Below the pieces are notes generated by a model, which did no database searches, was not told the origin of the DNA, and worked only from the letters and a program-made list of their open reading frames with translations. This document shows, piece by piece, positions 16,876 through 24,757 of a DNA stretch of 57,082 bases. Positions within the stretch are counted from its first letter, which is position 1, and each line of letters starts with the position of its first letter. Made by a program: the position numbers and the translations under genes. This DNA comes from Pseudomonadota bacterium (lineage in GTDB: Bacteria > Pseudomonadota > Alphaproteobacteria > Rhizobiales > Rhizobiaceae): positions 1 to 57,082 of the forward strand of contig JAEXMK010000083.1 in NCBI GenBank assembly GCA_023444445.1, written 5' to 3'.

Positions 16876-17954
16876 CCAAACCGCTCCTGCAAATCCGCGG
16901 CATCCGCAAGCAATATGGACCGGTCGTCGCCGTTCAGGATGTCGATCTCGACGTGCAGCCGGGTGAATTCATGACCTTTCTCGGTCCATCCGGTTCAGGC
17001 AAGAGCACAACGCTTTATATTCTGGCCGGCTTCGAGCAGCCGACGGCGGGCGACATCCTGCTGAACGGAGAGAGCCTGCTGGAGACGCCGTCGCACAAGC
17101 GCAATATCGGCATGGTTTTCCAGCGCTACACCCTGTTTCCCCATCTGTCGGTCGGGGAGAATATCGCCTTTCCGCTGAAGGTTCGCCGCAAAGGCAAGGC
17201 AGAAATAGATGCCAAGGTGAAGGAAATGCTGCGGCTTGTACGCCTCGAAGGTTTCGAGGACAGGAAGCCCGCGCAGATGTCTGGTGGTCAGCAGCAGCGC
17301 GTGGCGTTGGCGCGCGCACTTGCCTATGATCCGCCGGTACTTCTGATGGATGAGCCGCTGTCGGCGCTCGACAAGAAGCTGCGCGAAGAAATCCAGTTCG
17401 AAATTCGCCGTATCCACCAGCAAACGGAAGTGACGATCCTTTACGTCACCCACGATCAGGAAGAAGCGCTGCGCCTTTCCGACCGTATCGCCGTGTTTTC
17501 GAAAGGGGTGATCGACCAGATTGGCACCGGGCCGGAGCTTTATGCCCATCCTACCACCCGTTTCGTGGCCGAATTCATCGGCGACAGCGATTTCATCGCC
17601 TGCGATCTCCTCGCCGCATCGGATGGCAAAGCGACAGTTTCACTGGGGCAGGATCTTGTCTTCGATCAAATTCCGATGCATGGCGACGCAACGACGGGGA
17701 AGAAAGCAGCGCTAATGCTGCGCCCGGAGCGCCTGCAGCTCAGCCGTAACCGTGCAGGTTTTTCCGCCGGATTTCAGGCAACGGTCAGCGACATAACTTT
17801 CCTTGGCAACAACGTCCACGTGGTTGCCCATACCGGTTCAGGTGAGCCACTCGCGGTCCGTCTGCCCTTCGGCCACGAAGCGATTTCCGGTCTCAGCCGA
17901 GGCGATCTCGTACATCTTGCCTTCGATCCGGCATCGGCTCAGGTTTTCTGTTGA
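16872..17954 (+). CDS. Polyamine-type ABC transporter ATP-binding protein (PotA-like)
   Basis: 360 residues. ATPase domain 1-235 with Walker [17 protein letters not shown], signature [17 protein letters not shown], Walker B VLLMDEPLSALDKK and H-loop YVTHDQEEALRLSD. A C-terminal TOBE region (LMLRPERLQLSRN onward) is typical of the PotA/FbpC group. Energises import through the permeases at 15198 and 16075. The downstream dehydrogenase gene follows closely. Confidence 0.93.
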   Translation: MTKPLLQIRGIRKQYGPVVAVQDVDLDVQPGEFMTFLGPSGSGKSTTLYILAGFEQPTAGDILLNGESLLETPSHKRNIGMVFQRYTLFPHLSVGENIAFPLKVRRKGKAEIDAKVKEMLRLVRLEGFEDRKPAQMSGGQQQRVALARALAYDPPVLLMDEPLSALDKKLREEIQFEIRRIHQQTEVTILYVTHDQEEALRLSDRIAVFSKGVIDQIGTGPELYAHPTTRFVAEFIGDSDFIACDLLAASDGKATVSLGQDLVFDQIPMHGDATTGKKAALMLRPERLQLSRNRAGFSAGFQATVSDITFLGNNVHVVAHTGSGEPLAVRLPFGHEAISGLSRGDLVHLAFDPASAQVFC

Positions 17955-17965
17955 AGGATCGACCC

Positions 17966-19420
17966 ATGCATCTCAATGATCCCACGCTTCTGGGTGAAAA
18001 AGTGCCCGTTGCAGGCCGATGGATCGACTGCGAAAGTCGCGAAACGGCGACGATCCGCAACCCAGCAACCGGGGCGATTGTTGGAAAGGTTCCCGAACTC
18101 GGCGCAACGGAAACACAGGAAGCTATCGCTGCCGCCGTGACTGCCCAGAAGGAATGGGCGCGCCGCACCGCAGGAGAGCGTGCGAATATCCTGAAGGAAT
18201 GGTTTCGGATCGTCATGGAAAACCGTGACGATCTCGCCATGATCCTGACGCTGGAGCAGGGAAAGCCACTCACTGAGGCCAAGGGCGAGATCGTCTATGG
18301 TGCAAGCTTCATCGAATGGTTCGCGGAAGAGGCACGCCGGATCAATGGCGAGACGGTGCCCGGCCATCAGCCGGACAAGCGCATTCTGGTTCTGCGCCAG
18401 CCGGTCGGCGTGGTAGCGGCTATCACCCCGTGGAATTTTCCAAATGCCATGATTACCCGTAAAGTCGGACCGGCGCTGGCTGCCGGCTGCGCGGTGGTGT
18501 TGAAGCCGGCGCCGCAGACGCCTTTTTCAGCCATCGCTCTTGCCATCCTGGCCGAGCGCGCGGGCCTGCCACTTGAGCTTTTCAGCATCGTGACGGGACC
18601 TGCCGCAGAAATCGGGGGCGTGCTGACCGCAAGCCCGGACATCCGCCTTTTGACCTTCACCGGCTCGACACGAACGGGAGAATACCTTTATCGGCAATGC
18701 GCGCCGACGATCAAGAAACTGGGCCTGGAACTTGGGGGCAATGCGCCCTTCATCGTCTTTGATGACGCCGATCTCGATGCAGCCGTGGAAGGAGCGCTGA
18801 TTGCCAAGTTCCGTAACAACGGCCAGACCTGCGTCTGCGCCAACCGGCTTTATGTGCAAAGCGGTGTTTACGACGCTTTCGCTGCAAAATTTGCGCAGGC
18901 GGTATCAAAGCTAAAGGTTGGTAACGGGCTGGAAGAAGCAAGCAATCTAGGCCCGCTCATCGATGGTAACGCCGTTGCCAAGGTGGAAGCGCACATCGCC
19001 GATGCGCTCTCCAAAGGTGCAAAAATTGAAGCGGGCGGGAACAGGCACGCAATCGGTGGCAATTTTTTTGAGCCGACGATCCTGTGCAATGTAACCGCTG
19101 ATATGCAGGTCGCCCGCGAGGAGACGTTCGGGCCGCTCGCACCAATTTTCCGTTTTGAAGACGAAGAGGATGTGATCACGCAGGCCAACAATACTGATTT
19201 CGGCCTTGCCTCCTATTTTTATGCACGTGATCTGTCCCGTGTGTTCAGGGTTGCAGAGGCGCTCGAATACGGCATGGTCGGGGTCAACACGGGCGCAATT
19301 TCGACCGCTGAGGCACCTTTCGGTGGTGTCAAAATGTCAGGTCTGGGCCGCGAAGGGGCACGCCACGGCATCGAGGAATACACCGAACTCAAATATATCT
19401 GCATTGGTGGTATCGGCTGA
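17966..19420 (+). CDS. NAD(P)-dependent succinate-semialdehyde-type dehydrogenase
   Basis: 484 residues from the ATG at 17966 (AAGGA 8 bases upstream). Class of GabD/SSADH: TLEQGKPLTEAKGEIVYGAS, AITPWNFPNAMITRKVGPAL, catalytic Glu in GLELGGNAPFIVF, catalytic Cys in NNGQTCVCANR, and the C-terminal GVKMSGLGREGARHGIEEY. The GabD group oxidises succinate semialdehyde to succinate, but glutarate semialdehyde and other short semialdehydes are possible. As the last gene of the operon it could deliver the carbon skeleton to the TCA cycle. The stop codon sits only a few bases before an insertion-sequence scar, yet the C-terminus is complete. Confidence 0.9.
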   Translation: MHLNDPTLLGEKVPVAGRWIDCESRETATIRNPATGAIVGKVPELGATETQEAIAAAVTAQKEWARRTAGERANILKEWFRIVMENRDDLAMILTLEQGKPLTEAKGEIVYGASFIEWFAEEARRINGETVPGHQPDKRILVLRQPVGVVAAITPWNFPNAMITRKVGPALAAGCAVVLKPAPQTPFSAIALAILAERAGLPLELFSIVTGPAAEIGGVLTASPDIRLLTFTGSTRTGEYLYRQCAPTIKKLGLELGGNAPFIVFDDADLDAAVEGALIAKFRNNGQTCVCANRLYVQSGVYDAFAAKFAQAVSKLKVGNGLEEASNLGPLIDGNAVAKVEAHIADALSKGAKIEAGGNRHAIGGNFFEPTILCNVTADMQVAREETFGPLAPIFRFEDEEDVITQANNTDFGLASYFYARDLSRVFRVAEALEYGMVGVNTGAISTAEAPFGGVKMSGLGREGARHGIEEYTELKYICIGGIG

Positions 19421-19424
19421 GGCC

Positions 19425-19733
19425 CGGAGAAGCTCACGGTTATCCCGCTCAAGAGCCTTCATCTTCTCGGCCGCATCGCTCGTCAGGCCTGCTCGTTTGC
19501 CGCTGTCGATCTCATTCTTCTTCACCCATTCGTGCAACCTAGCTGCCGAGCAGCCGATCTGGGCCGATATAGAAGAACTGGAAGGCCATCGCGACCGGTG
19601 TTCTGCCTCGTGATCCAGCACCGCGCCGATGGGCATGTGCGCTGACTTCGAGTAAAAACTTGTTCGTTGTCTTTGCTCATATCGGATCCATTGTCTCAGA
19701 AGTTGGGGCCTCCGGCAAACCCGGTGCGGTTCA
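19425..19733 (-). mobile_element. Truncated IS3-family element end with partial orfA
   Basis: On the minus strand, 19706-19733 reads TGAACCGCACCGGGTTTG and continues GCCGGAGG, resembling the terminal repeat of IS3-group elements. An ATG at 19680 begins an orfA-like frame. After a frame disturbance this gives LDHEAEHRSRWPSSSSISAQ, IGCSAARLHEWVKKNEID, AEKMKALERDNREL, the usual helix-turn-helix and leucine-zipper part of OrfA. It stops abruptly next to the dehydrogenase stop codon; orfB and the other end are missing. It is a remnant and cannot move. Confidence 0.75.
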
Positions 19734-19775
19734 ACCACGGATGTACTGGCACTGCCGGGAGCAATTATCAGTTTG

Positions 19776-19802
19776 AGGCCAGGCAGTTCGCCTGGCCTTT
19801 TT
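19776..19802 (+). terminator. Rho-independent terminator
   Basis: AGGCCAGGC (19776-19784), 5-base loop, GCCTGGCCT (19790-19798), then T residues to 19802. A perfect 9-bp stem. The gene it once served on the plus strand is no longer present upstream; it now ends any transcript leaving the dehydrogenase operon through the IS scar. Confidence 0.8.
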
Positions 19803-19836
19803 CGTTTCGCCCCACAGCAAACGTCGAGGAAATTCA

Positions 19837-20088
19837 ATGACAAACACATACAGTAAATCTCGCCAGCAGGCCGAGGCAGCCTTCGGCAGTCTTCAGACAG
19901 CGTTCTTCGCCAAGAACAATGCGACGGAAGAGCTCGAATCCGTGGCTCGGGCGCGCGATGCCAAGACCGCCAGGCTGCGCGAAGCGCGCCTCGCAAAGGA
20001 GGAGACGGATCGGATCTCTGCGACATCCACGCTGCTGGCCAAACGATCGAAGGCTAGCCGATCATCCCAAATGCCATACTCAGGGTAG
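19837..20088 (+). CDS. Small hypothetical protein, rhizobial type
   Basis: 83 residues, hydrophilic and mostly helical: NTYSKSRQQAEAAFGSLQTA, then ATEELESVARARDAKTARLR and EARLAKEETDR. GAGGAA lies 6 bases before the ATG. It resembles small uncharacterised proteins common in Agrobacterium/Rhizobium that share the ARLAKE segment. The last ten residues (SKASRSSQMPYSG) look unlike the rest, and the tail may have been altered by the rearrangement that follows. Function unknown. Confidence 0.65.
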   Translation: MTNTYSKSRQQAEAAFGSLQTAFFAKNNATEELESVARARDAKTARLREARLAKEETDRISATSTLLAKRSKASRSSQMPYSG

Positions 20089-20168
20089 AAACTTGAGATA
20101 TGCCAGAAACAATGGCGGCCGAGCCATCTCGGGGGCGACCGTCGCTGAGGTCACGCGACCACGATACC

Positions 20169-20577
20169 TCATGTGGCGGCCATTGCCCGCGAAAAGGCAC
20201 CTGGCGGCATTCCCACGTGCCGATTGCATGCAATGCTGAAGGCACTTGTCAACCCATAACCAACCCGCTGGGCAATTTCCGCCATGGCGACATCCTCGCG
20301 GATCAACTCTTTGGCCAGTGCCATGCGCCAGCCCGTTGCATACTCCATCGGCGCCAAGCCAACTTCCTTTCGGAAACGATCGAAGAAGGTTGAACGAGAC
20401 ATGGTGGCTTCGCAAGCAAGCGTCTCCACCGTCATGCTCCGACCCGGATCTGCGTGAATGCGACGCAAGGTGGGTGCGAGCATTGGATCGGCATCCCACG
20501 CAGGAGACCGGGCGGCGCCTTGGTACTTGCAGCCGATCGTAATGCGTCGATGAACAGGACTTCTAGCAGCCGGTGAA
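20169..20577 (-). pseudogene. AraC family regulator remnant, frameshifted and N-terminally truncated
   Basis: The C-terminal DNA-binding half is clear: LAPTLRRIHADPGRSMTVET, SRSTFFDRFRKEVGLAPMEY, and the second HTH MAEIAQRVGYGLTSAFSIA. Upstream, a different frame encodes LHRLLEVLFIDALRS and ends APPGLLRGM, typical of the linker of cupin-type AraC proteins. One missing base near 20490-20495 separates the two frames. The sensor domain before about 20577 is replaced by an epoxide hydrolase fragment. Not functional. Confidence 0.75.
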
Positions 20578-20735
20578 GACATGGCTGGCCGGGATCCTTT
20601 GTCGAGTTTGAAGCTATTTCCGATTGCTTGGCTGACCCCGCCCGCTACCGCGGCGACCCGGAGGATGCTTTCGATGTAATTGTACCCTCATTGCCGGGCT
20701 TCGGCTTTTCCTCCGCTCCAGACGCTGCTGGCACC
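20578..20735 (+). pseudogene. Epoxide hydrolase gene fragment
   Basis: Reading CAT at 20580 gives HGWPGSFVEFEAISDCLADP followed by ARYRGDPEDAFDVIVPSLPG and FGFSSAPDAAG. These are the oxyanion-hole and early core motifs (HGWPGS, PSLPGFGFS) of the microsomal-type epoxide hydrolase family. Both ends are missing: it abuts the AraC remnant on the left and runs into the peptide ABC ATPase in another frame on the right. About 50 codons survive. Confidence 0.75.
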
Positions 20736-20748
20736 AGCAGCCGTCGCA

Positions 20749-21591
20749 TTGTCAGTGCGCAATCTGTCCAAAGTCTACGGCGCGCCGTCCGGACTGTTTT
20801 CGCGCGCCGGTGGTCGTGGGCTGGTGGCGGTGGACGATGCCAGTCTCGACTTGTTTGCCGGCGAAAATCTCGGCATTGTCGGCGAAAGCGGATCAGGCAA
20901 AACCACACTAGGGCGAATGATACTGCGGATCGTTGAGCCGACCTCCGGCAAAATTGCGTATCGCGGACGCCCGGATGCTGCCCCGATGGACGTCACCACA
21001 CTAAGCAAAGTGGATTTGCGCCGCTACCACCAGGATGTGCGTCTTATCTTTCAGGACCCATTTGCGTCGCTCAACCCCCGTATGACGGTGAAGCAGATCA
21101 TCGGAGATCCTCTGGTCATCGCCGGTGGCATGCCCGGCAAAGCGGTGGAGACCCGCGTTGCCGAACTTTTGCAAAAGGTCGGGCTCGATCCCTTGGCGAT
21201 GGAAAGATACCCGCATGCCTTTTCCGGTGGCCAACGCCAGCGGATCGGGATTGCAAGAGCGCTCGCCGTCAACCCGAAGGTCATCGTCGCCGATGAGGCG
21301 ACTTCGGCTCTCGACGTGTCGATCCGAAGCCAGATTCTCGACCTGCTGCTCGACATTCAAAAGCAGCTCAATCTTAGCTTCATCTTCATTTCGCACGATA
21401 TCTCGGTGGTGCGCTATTTCTGCGACCGCGTCGCCGTCATGCACAAAGGAAAGATCGTCGAGATCGGAGATGCGGAAACCATCTGCACCACGCCCTCGCA
21501 GCCCTATACCAAGCGACTGATCTCTTCTGTTCCGAACCCCGACCCCCGCAACAAGCGCATGCTGCACCGCCTGCGCGCAGACCAAGTTTGA
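20749..21591 (+). CDS. Peptide/nickel-type ABC transporter ATP-binding protein (DppF/OppF), native start lost
   Basis: About 280 residues of an OppF-type ATPase: LSVRNLSKVYGAPSGLFSRA, Walker A IVGESGSGKTTLGRM, signature FSGGQRQRIGIARALA, Walker B VIVADEATSALDVS, and the C-terminal SQPYTKRLISSVPNPDP. The frame is open further upstream (to a TTG at 20680), but that part is out-of-frame epoxide hydrolase sequence, so the native start was removed by a rearrangement; TTG 20749 or GTG 20755 could serve. Its partner binding protein, permeases and OppD are absent, so it is an orphan piece of a deleted transporter operon. Confidence 0.75.
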   Translation: MSVRNLSKVYGAPSGLFSRAGGRGLVAVDDASLDLFAGENLGIVGESGSGKTTLGRMILRIVEPTSGKIAYRGRPDAAPMDVTTLSKVDLRRYHQDVRLIFQDPFASLNPRMTVKQIIGDPLVIAGGMPGKAVETRVAELLQKVGLDPLAMERYPHAFSGGQRQRIGIARALAVNPKVIVADEATSALDVSIRSQILDLLLDIQKQLNLSFIFISHDISVVRYFCDRVAVMHKGKIVEIGDAETICTTPSQPYTKRLISSVPNPDPRNKRMLHRLRADQV

Positions 21592-21602
21592 GGTCATTCC
21601 CA

Positions 21603-22388
21603 ATGCCGAAATTCGCCGCCAATCTGTCCATGCTTTATACCGAACATCCGTTCATGGAACGGTTTGCCGCTGCCGCCGCCGATGGTTTTGCGGCAGTCGA
21701 ATATGTCAGCCCCTACGAGGAGGCGGCAGAGACGATTGCAGCGGAGCTCAGGAGGCACAATCTGACACAGGCCCTGTTCAACCTGCCACCCGGAAACTGG
21801 GCCGCAGGCGAGCGCGGCATCGCCTGCCTGCCGGACAGGGTCTCCGAATTTGAGACATCCGTGGAAACGGCGATCCGCTATGCAAAAATTCTGGGATGCC
21901 GAAAGATCAATTGTCTGGCCGGCATTCAACCGCCAGGCGTCGATCCGCAGGTTCTGGAAGACACGCTCGTCGGCAATCTAGGGCACGCCGCGCAACGTCT
22001 GGCGGATGCCAAAATTGCCCTTGTCTTCGAGCCCATCAACACCCGCGACATACCCGGATATTTCGTCACCAACACCGATCAGGCCGAACGGATCATGGAC
22101 CGTGTCGGGCATTCCAACCTGCTGATACAGTATGACTTCTACCACATGCAGATCATGCAGGGCGATCTCGTCACGACCTTCGAGCGCCTGCAAGACAAAA
22201 TCGGCCACGTTCAGATCGCCGATAATCCCGGACGTCACGAGCCTGGGACGGGCGAGATCAACCACGATTTCATCTTCAAGCGTCTGGATGAACTTGGTTA
22301 CGACGGATGGGTCGGCTGCGAATATCGACCGGCGTCGACCACCAGCGCAGGTCTTGGCTGGTTGAAAGCATATCAACAGGAGGATTGA
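21603..22388 (+). CDS. Hydroxypyruvate isomerase (Hyi/OtnI family)
   Basis: 261 residues from the ATG at 21603 (GAGG 9 bases upstream). TIM-barrel isomerase: MPKFAANLSMLYTEHPFMER, VEYVSPYEEAAETI, FEPINTRDIPGYFVTN with the first catalytic Glu, YDFYHMQIMQGDL, HVQIADNPGRHEPGTGEI, and GCEYRPAS with the second Glu. It interconverts hydroxypyruvate and tartronate semialdehyde; OtnI relatives act on 2-oxo-tetronates. The next gene encodes a tartronate semialdehyde reductase, so the pair would convert hydroxypyruvate to glycerate. Confidence 0.9.
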   Translation: MPKFAANLSMLYTEHPFMERFAAAAADGFAAVEYVSPYEEAAETIAAELRRHNLTQALFNLPPGNWAAGERGIACLPDRVSEFETSVETAIRYAKILGCRKINCLAGIQPPGVDPQVLEDTLVGNLGHAAQRLADAKIALVFEPINTRDIPGYFVTNTDQAERIMDRVGHSNLLIQYDFYHMQIMQGDLVTTFERLQDKIGHVQIADNPGRHEPGTGEINHDFIFKRLDELGYDGWVGCEYRPASTTSAGLGWLKAYQQED

Positions 22389-22391
22389 GCC

Positions 22392-23243
22392 ATGAAAATA
22401 GGATTTATCGGACTGGGCGTCATGGGCCGCCCGATGGCGCAGCATCTGATCGATGCCGGACATGAGCTTTATCTTCACAGGGTCAAACCCGTGTCGAACT
22501 ACCTTCTGGGAAGCGGTGCGAAGGCCTGCGGTTCAGCTACAGAAGTGGCGCGCAGCGCCGAGATCGTGATTTTGATGCTGCCGGACACGCCCGATGTGGA
22601 AGCAGTTTTGTTTGGTGATGATGGCGTCGCGCACGGCCTTGATGCGGGAAAGCTCGTCATCGACATGAGCTCGATTTCACCGATTGCGACGAAGGATTTT
22701 GCCGCCCGTATCGAGGCGCTGGGATGCGATTATCTCGATGCGCCGGTGTCGGGCGGCGAAGTTGGCGCCAAAGCGGCGTCGCTGACCATCATGGTCGGCG
22801 GTAAACCGGATATTTTCGAGCGCGCAAGGCCGCTGTTTGAGAAGATGGGCAAGAACATCACCCTGATCGGTGACGTGGGAAACGGGCAGGTTGCAAAGGT
22901 TGCCAACCAGATTGTTGTCGCCCTGAATATTCAGGCCGTTTCGGAAGCCCTTCGCTTTTCGACGAAAGCCGGAGCAGACCCTTCAATCGTGCGCAAGGCG
23001 TTGATGGGTGGCTTTGCCGCGTCCCGCGTACTGGAGGTTCACGGCGAAAGGATGATCAACGAAACATTCGAGCCCGGCTTTCGAATAAGTTTGCATCAAA
23101 AGGACATATCGCTCGCGCTTGAGTCGGCGCGTCTGCTGGAGCTTATGCTGCCCAACACTGCGATGGTTCAACAGTTGATGAATGGCGCGCTGGAAAAAGG
23201 CCTGGGCGACAAAGACCACTCGGCGTTGATCAAAGCCTTGTAG
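22392..23243 (+). CDS. 2-hydroxy-3-oxopropionate (tartronate semialdehyde) reductase
   Basis: 283 residues of the beta-hydroxyacid dehydrogenase family: Rossmann motif IGFIGLGVMGRPMAQHLIDA, substrate-binding YLDAPVSGGEVGAKAASLTI and the catalytic Lys segment GQVAKVANQIVVALNIQA. Reduces tartronate semialdehyde to D-glycerate with NAD(P)H. It starts 3 bases after the isomerase gene. The pair probably belonged to an operon with the peptide-type ABC transporter whose ATPase remains upstream. Confidence 0.92.
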   Translation: MKIGFIGLGVMGRPMAQHLIDAGHELYLHRVKPVSNYLLGSGAKACGSATEVARSAEIVILMLPDTPDVEAVLFGDDGVAHGLDAGKLVIDMSSISPIATKDFAARIEALGCDYLDAPVSGGEVGAKAASLTIMVGGKPDIFERARPLFEKMGKNITLIGDVGNGQVAKVANQIVVALNIQAVSEALRFSTKAGADPSIVRKALMGGFAASRVLEVHGERMINETFEPGFRISLHQKDISLALESARLLELMLPNTAMVQQLMNGALEKGLGDKDHSALIKAL

Positions 23244-23592
23244 TTCGAACGAGACCTCCTGATTGACGGTCGTCAATCCAGGGTAAATCGCGCAAAATCA
23301 GTAGATTAGTCCCTCGGTTAGGCCGCAAGAACCTTGGCGAGGACTGCCTGTCGCCATTTTTGCTCTCCGTCCTGAAACGCAGTGAAGAACAGTGATAGTT
23401 GGGGGCCCATGAATGGGCGGCGGTCACCTGAGAGTGGGTGATCGCCACGACGCGTGTCCGACAGGGATTTGCCCTTTAGATAGGTGTCGATGGCGCTGGT
23501 TCTGCGTAACTTCCCCGTAATTTTCGGCGGTCATACGTCTCTGCCTCAAAGGTCGACGGATGGCCGCAGTGGCGGTGAACGAAAGGACAGAC
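23244..23592. other. Intergenic region without recognised gene
   Basis: About 350 bases. No frame with recognisable similarity on either strand. The only notable content is the pair of GTAAYTYYC half-sites at 23506-23525 and an AAAGGA before the lipoprotein start. Confidence 0.5.
23506..23525 (+). promoter_or_regulatory. Putative OmpR-type response regulator site A
   Basis: GTAACTTCC (23506-23514) and GTAATTTTC (23517-23525), two GTAAYTYYC half-sites with starts exactly 11 bp apart, the spacing used by tandem OmpR/PhoB-family dimers. The same arrangement and a shared 14-mer TCCCCGTAATTTTC occur before macA (26284-26297). Located 68 bases before the lipoprotein start. Confidence 0.5.
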
Positions 23593-23877
23593 ATGAAAAA
23601 GATCATTTCGGGCGTACTTGTTTGCGTGGCACTGACCGCCTGCAGCCAGACGGAAAAGGGCGCCGGCATTGGGGCGGCAAGCGGCGCCATCATTGGTGGG
23701 TTGGCAAGCGGTACTTGGGAAGGCGCCGCAGTGGGAGCCGTCGCAGGCGGCGCGGGTGGCGCTGTGATAGGCAACATCAGCGAACGGAACGACAGGAACC
23801 GCCGCGACCGCTGGGAACGTCGGGATCACCGCGACTACAGCTGCAGATACCGGGATTATTACGGTCGCTGCCGCTAA
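23593..23877 (+). CDS. Glycine-zipper lipoprotein
   Basis: 94 residues from the ATG at 23593 (AAAGGA 5 bases upstream). MKKIISGVLVCVALTACSQ is a lipoprotein signal with lipobox LTAC. It is followed by a glycine-zipper segment GAGIGAASGAIIGGLASG and GAAVGAVAGGAGGAVIGN. The tail is rich in Arg, Asp and Tyr (RDRWERRDHRDYSCRYRDYY). Similar small envelope proteins are associated with envelope stress. A putative binding site for the adjacent response regulator lies upstream. Confidence 0.8.
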   Translation: MKKIISGVLVCVALTACSQTEKGAGIGAASGAIIGGLASGTWEGAAVGAVAGGAGGAVIGNISERNDRNRRDRWERRDHRDYSCRYRDYYGRCR

Positions 23878-24081
23878 AGATTGCAGCCGGCTGCCGCCCG
23901 TTAAAGGCGAGAATGATGCCGAGGAACTCCGGCTCTTCTCCCTTAGCGTCCACCCCAGGTTTTTGACATCCGGTAATCTGACGGTCAGGACGTCACGAAC
24001 GGGGAGTTTATCTCGACCACCGGCCGTCGTTTTGCTGTAGGAATATCGGAACGATAGTCCGACTTGACTGAGTAGGCGCCT

Positions 24082-24756
24082 ATGAAACTTCTACTTATCG
24101 AAGACGATCCAGAAATGACGGATGCCTTGAAAGTGGCCCTCTCGCAGCATGGCATTGTCCTTGATGCCGTTGGCGATCTGGCAACGGCGCGCGAAGCAAT
24201 CGCCATGGCGGACTACGATATCGTCCTTATCGACCGGCAACTGCCTGATGGTGATGGCAGTACCTTCCTTGCGGATTTGCGTGGCACAGGTTCAAACACG
24301 CGATCGATCATCATCTCGGCTCTGAGGTCCACCGACGAGCGAATATCCGGTCTGAATGACGGCGCTGATGATTACTTACCGAAGCCCTTCGAAATCCCTG
24401 AACTGGTCGCGAGAATGAGCGCTGTGCTGAGGAGGGCTCCGACAACGGGATCGTCCCTCCTGGCTGCCGGCAACGTTACCTACAATCGTGTGTCATGCGA
24501 TGTACATGTCGATGGCGTCCGGCTTGCGCTCACCCGCAGGGAACTGCTGATCATCGAAACGCTTCTGAGAAACCGTGGTCGGACCGTGTTGCGCTCGTCC
24601 CTTGAGGGTCAGGTCTATTCCTTTGACGATGAGATTCAGTCGAACTCACTGGAATCCAACATGTCGCGGCTGCGCCGAAAGCTTGGAGAAGCGGAGGCCA
24701 ACATCGTTATCAAAAACATTCGAGGCATAGGCTACTACCTTCATGAGCAGAAATAG
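24082..24756 (+). CDS. Two-component response regulator, OmpR family
   Basis: 224 residues. Receiver domain 1-115 with acidic pocket LLIEDDPEM, phospho-acceptor Asp51 in IVLIDRQLPDGDG, Thr/Ser position IIISALRS and Lys in YLPKPFEIPEL. Winged-helix domain 130-222 with LTRRELLIIETLLRNRGRTV and NSLESNMSRLRRKLGE. The gene overlaps or abuts the kinase gene. Likely targets are macAB downstream and the lipoprotein upstream, based on matching half-site pairs before both. Confidence 0.93.
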   Translation: MKLLLIEDDPEMTDALKVALSQHGIVLDAVGDLATAREAIAMADYDIVLIDRQLPDGDGSTFLADLRGTGSNTRSIIISALRSTDERISGLNDGADDYLPKPFEIPELVARMSAVLRRAPTTGSSLLAAGNVTYNRVSCDVHVDGVRLALTRRELLIIETLLRNRGRTVLRSSLEGQVYSFDDEIQSNSLESNMSRLRRKLGEAEANIVIKNIRGIGYYLHEQK

Positions 24757-24757
24757 G

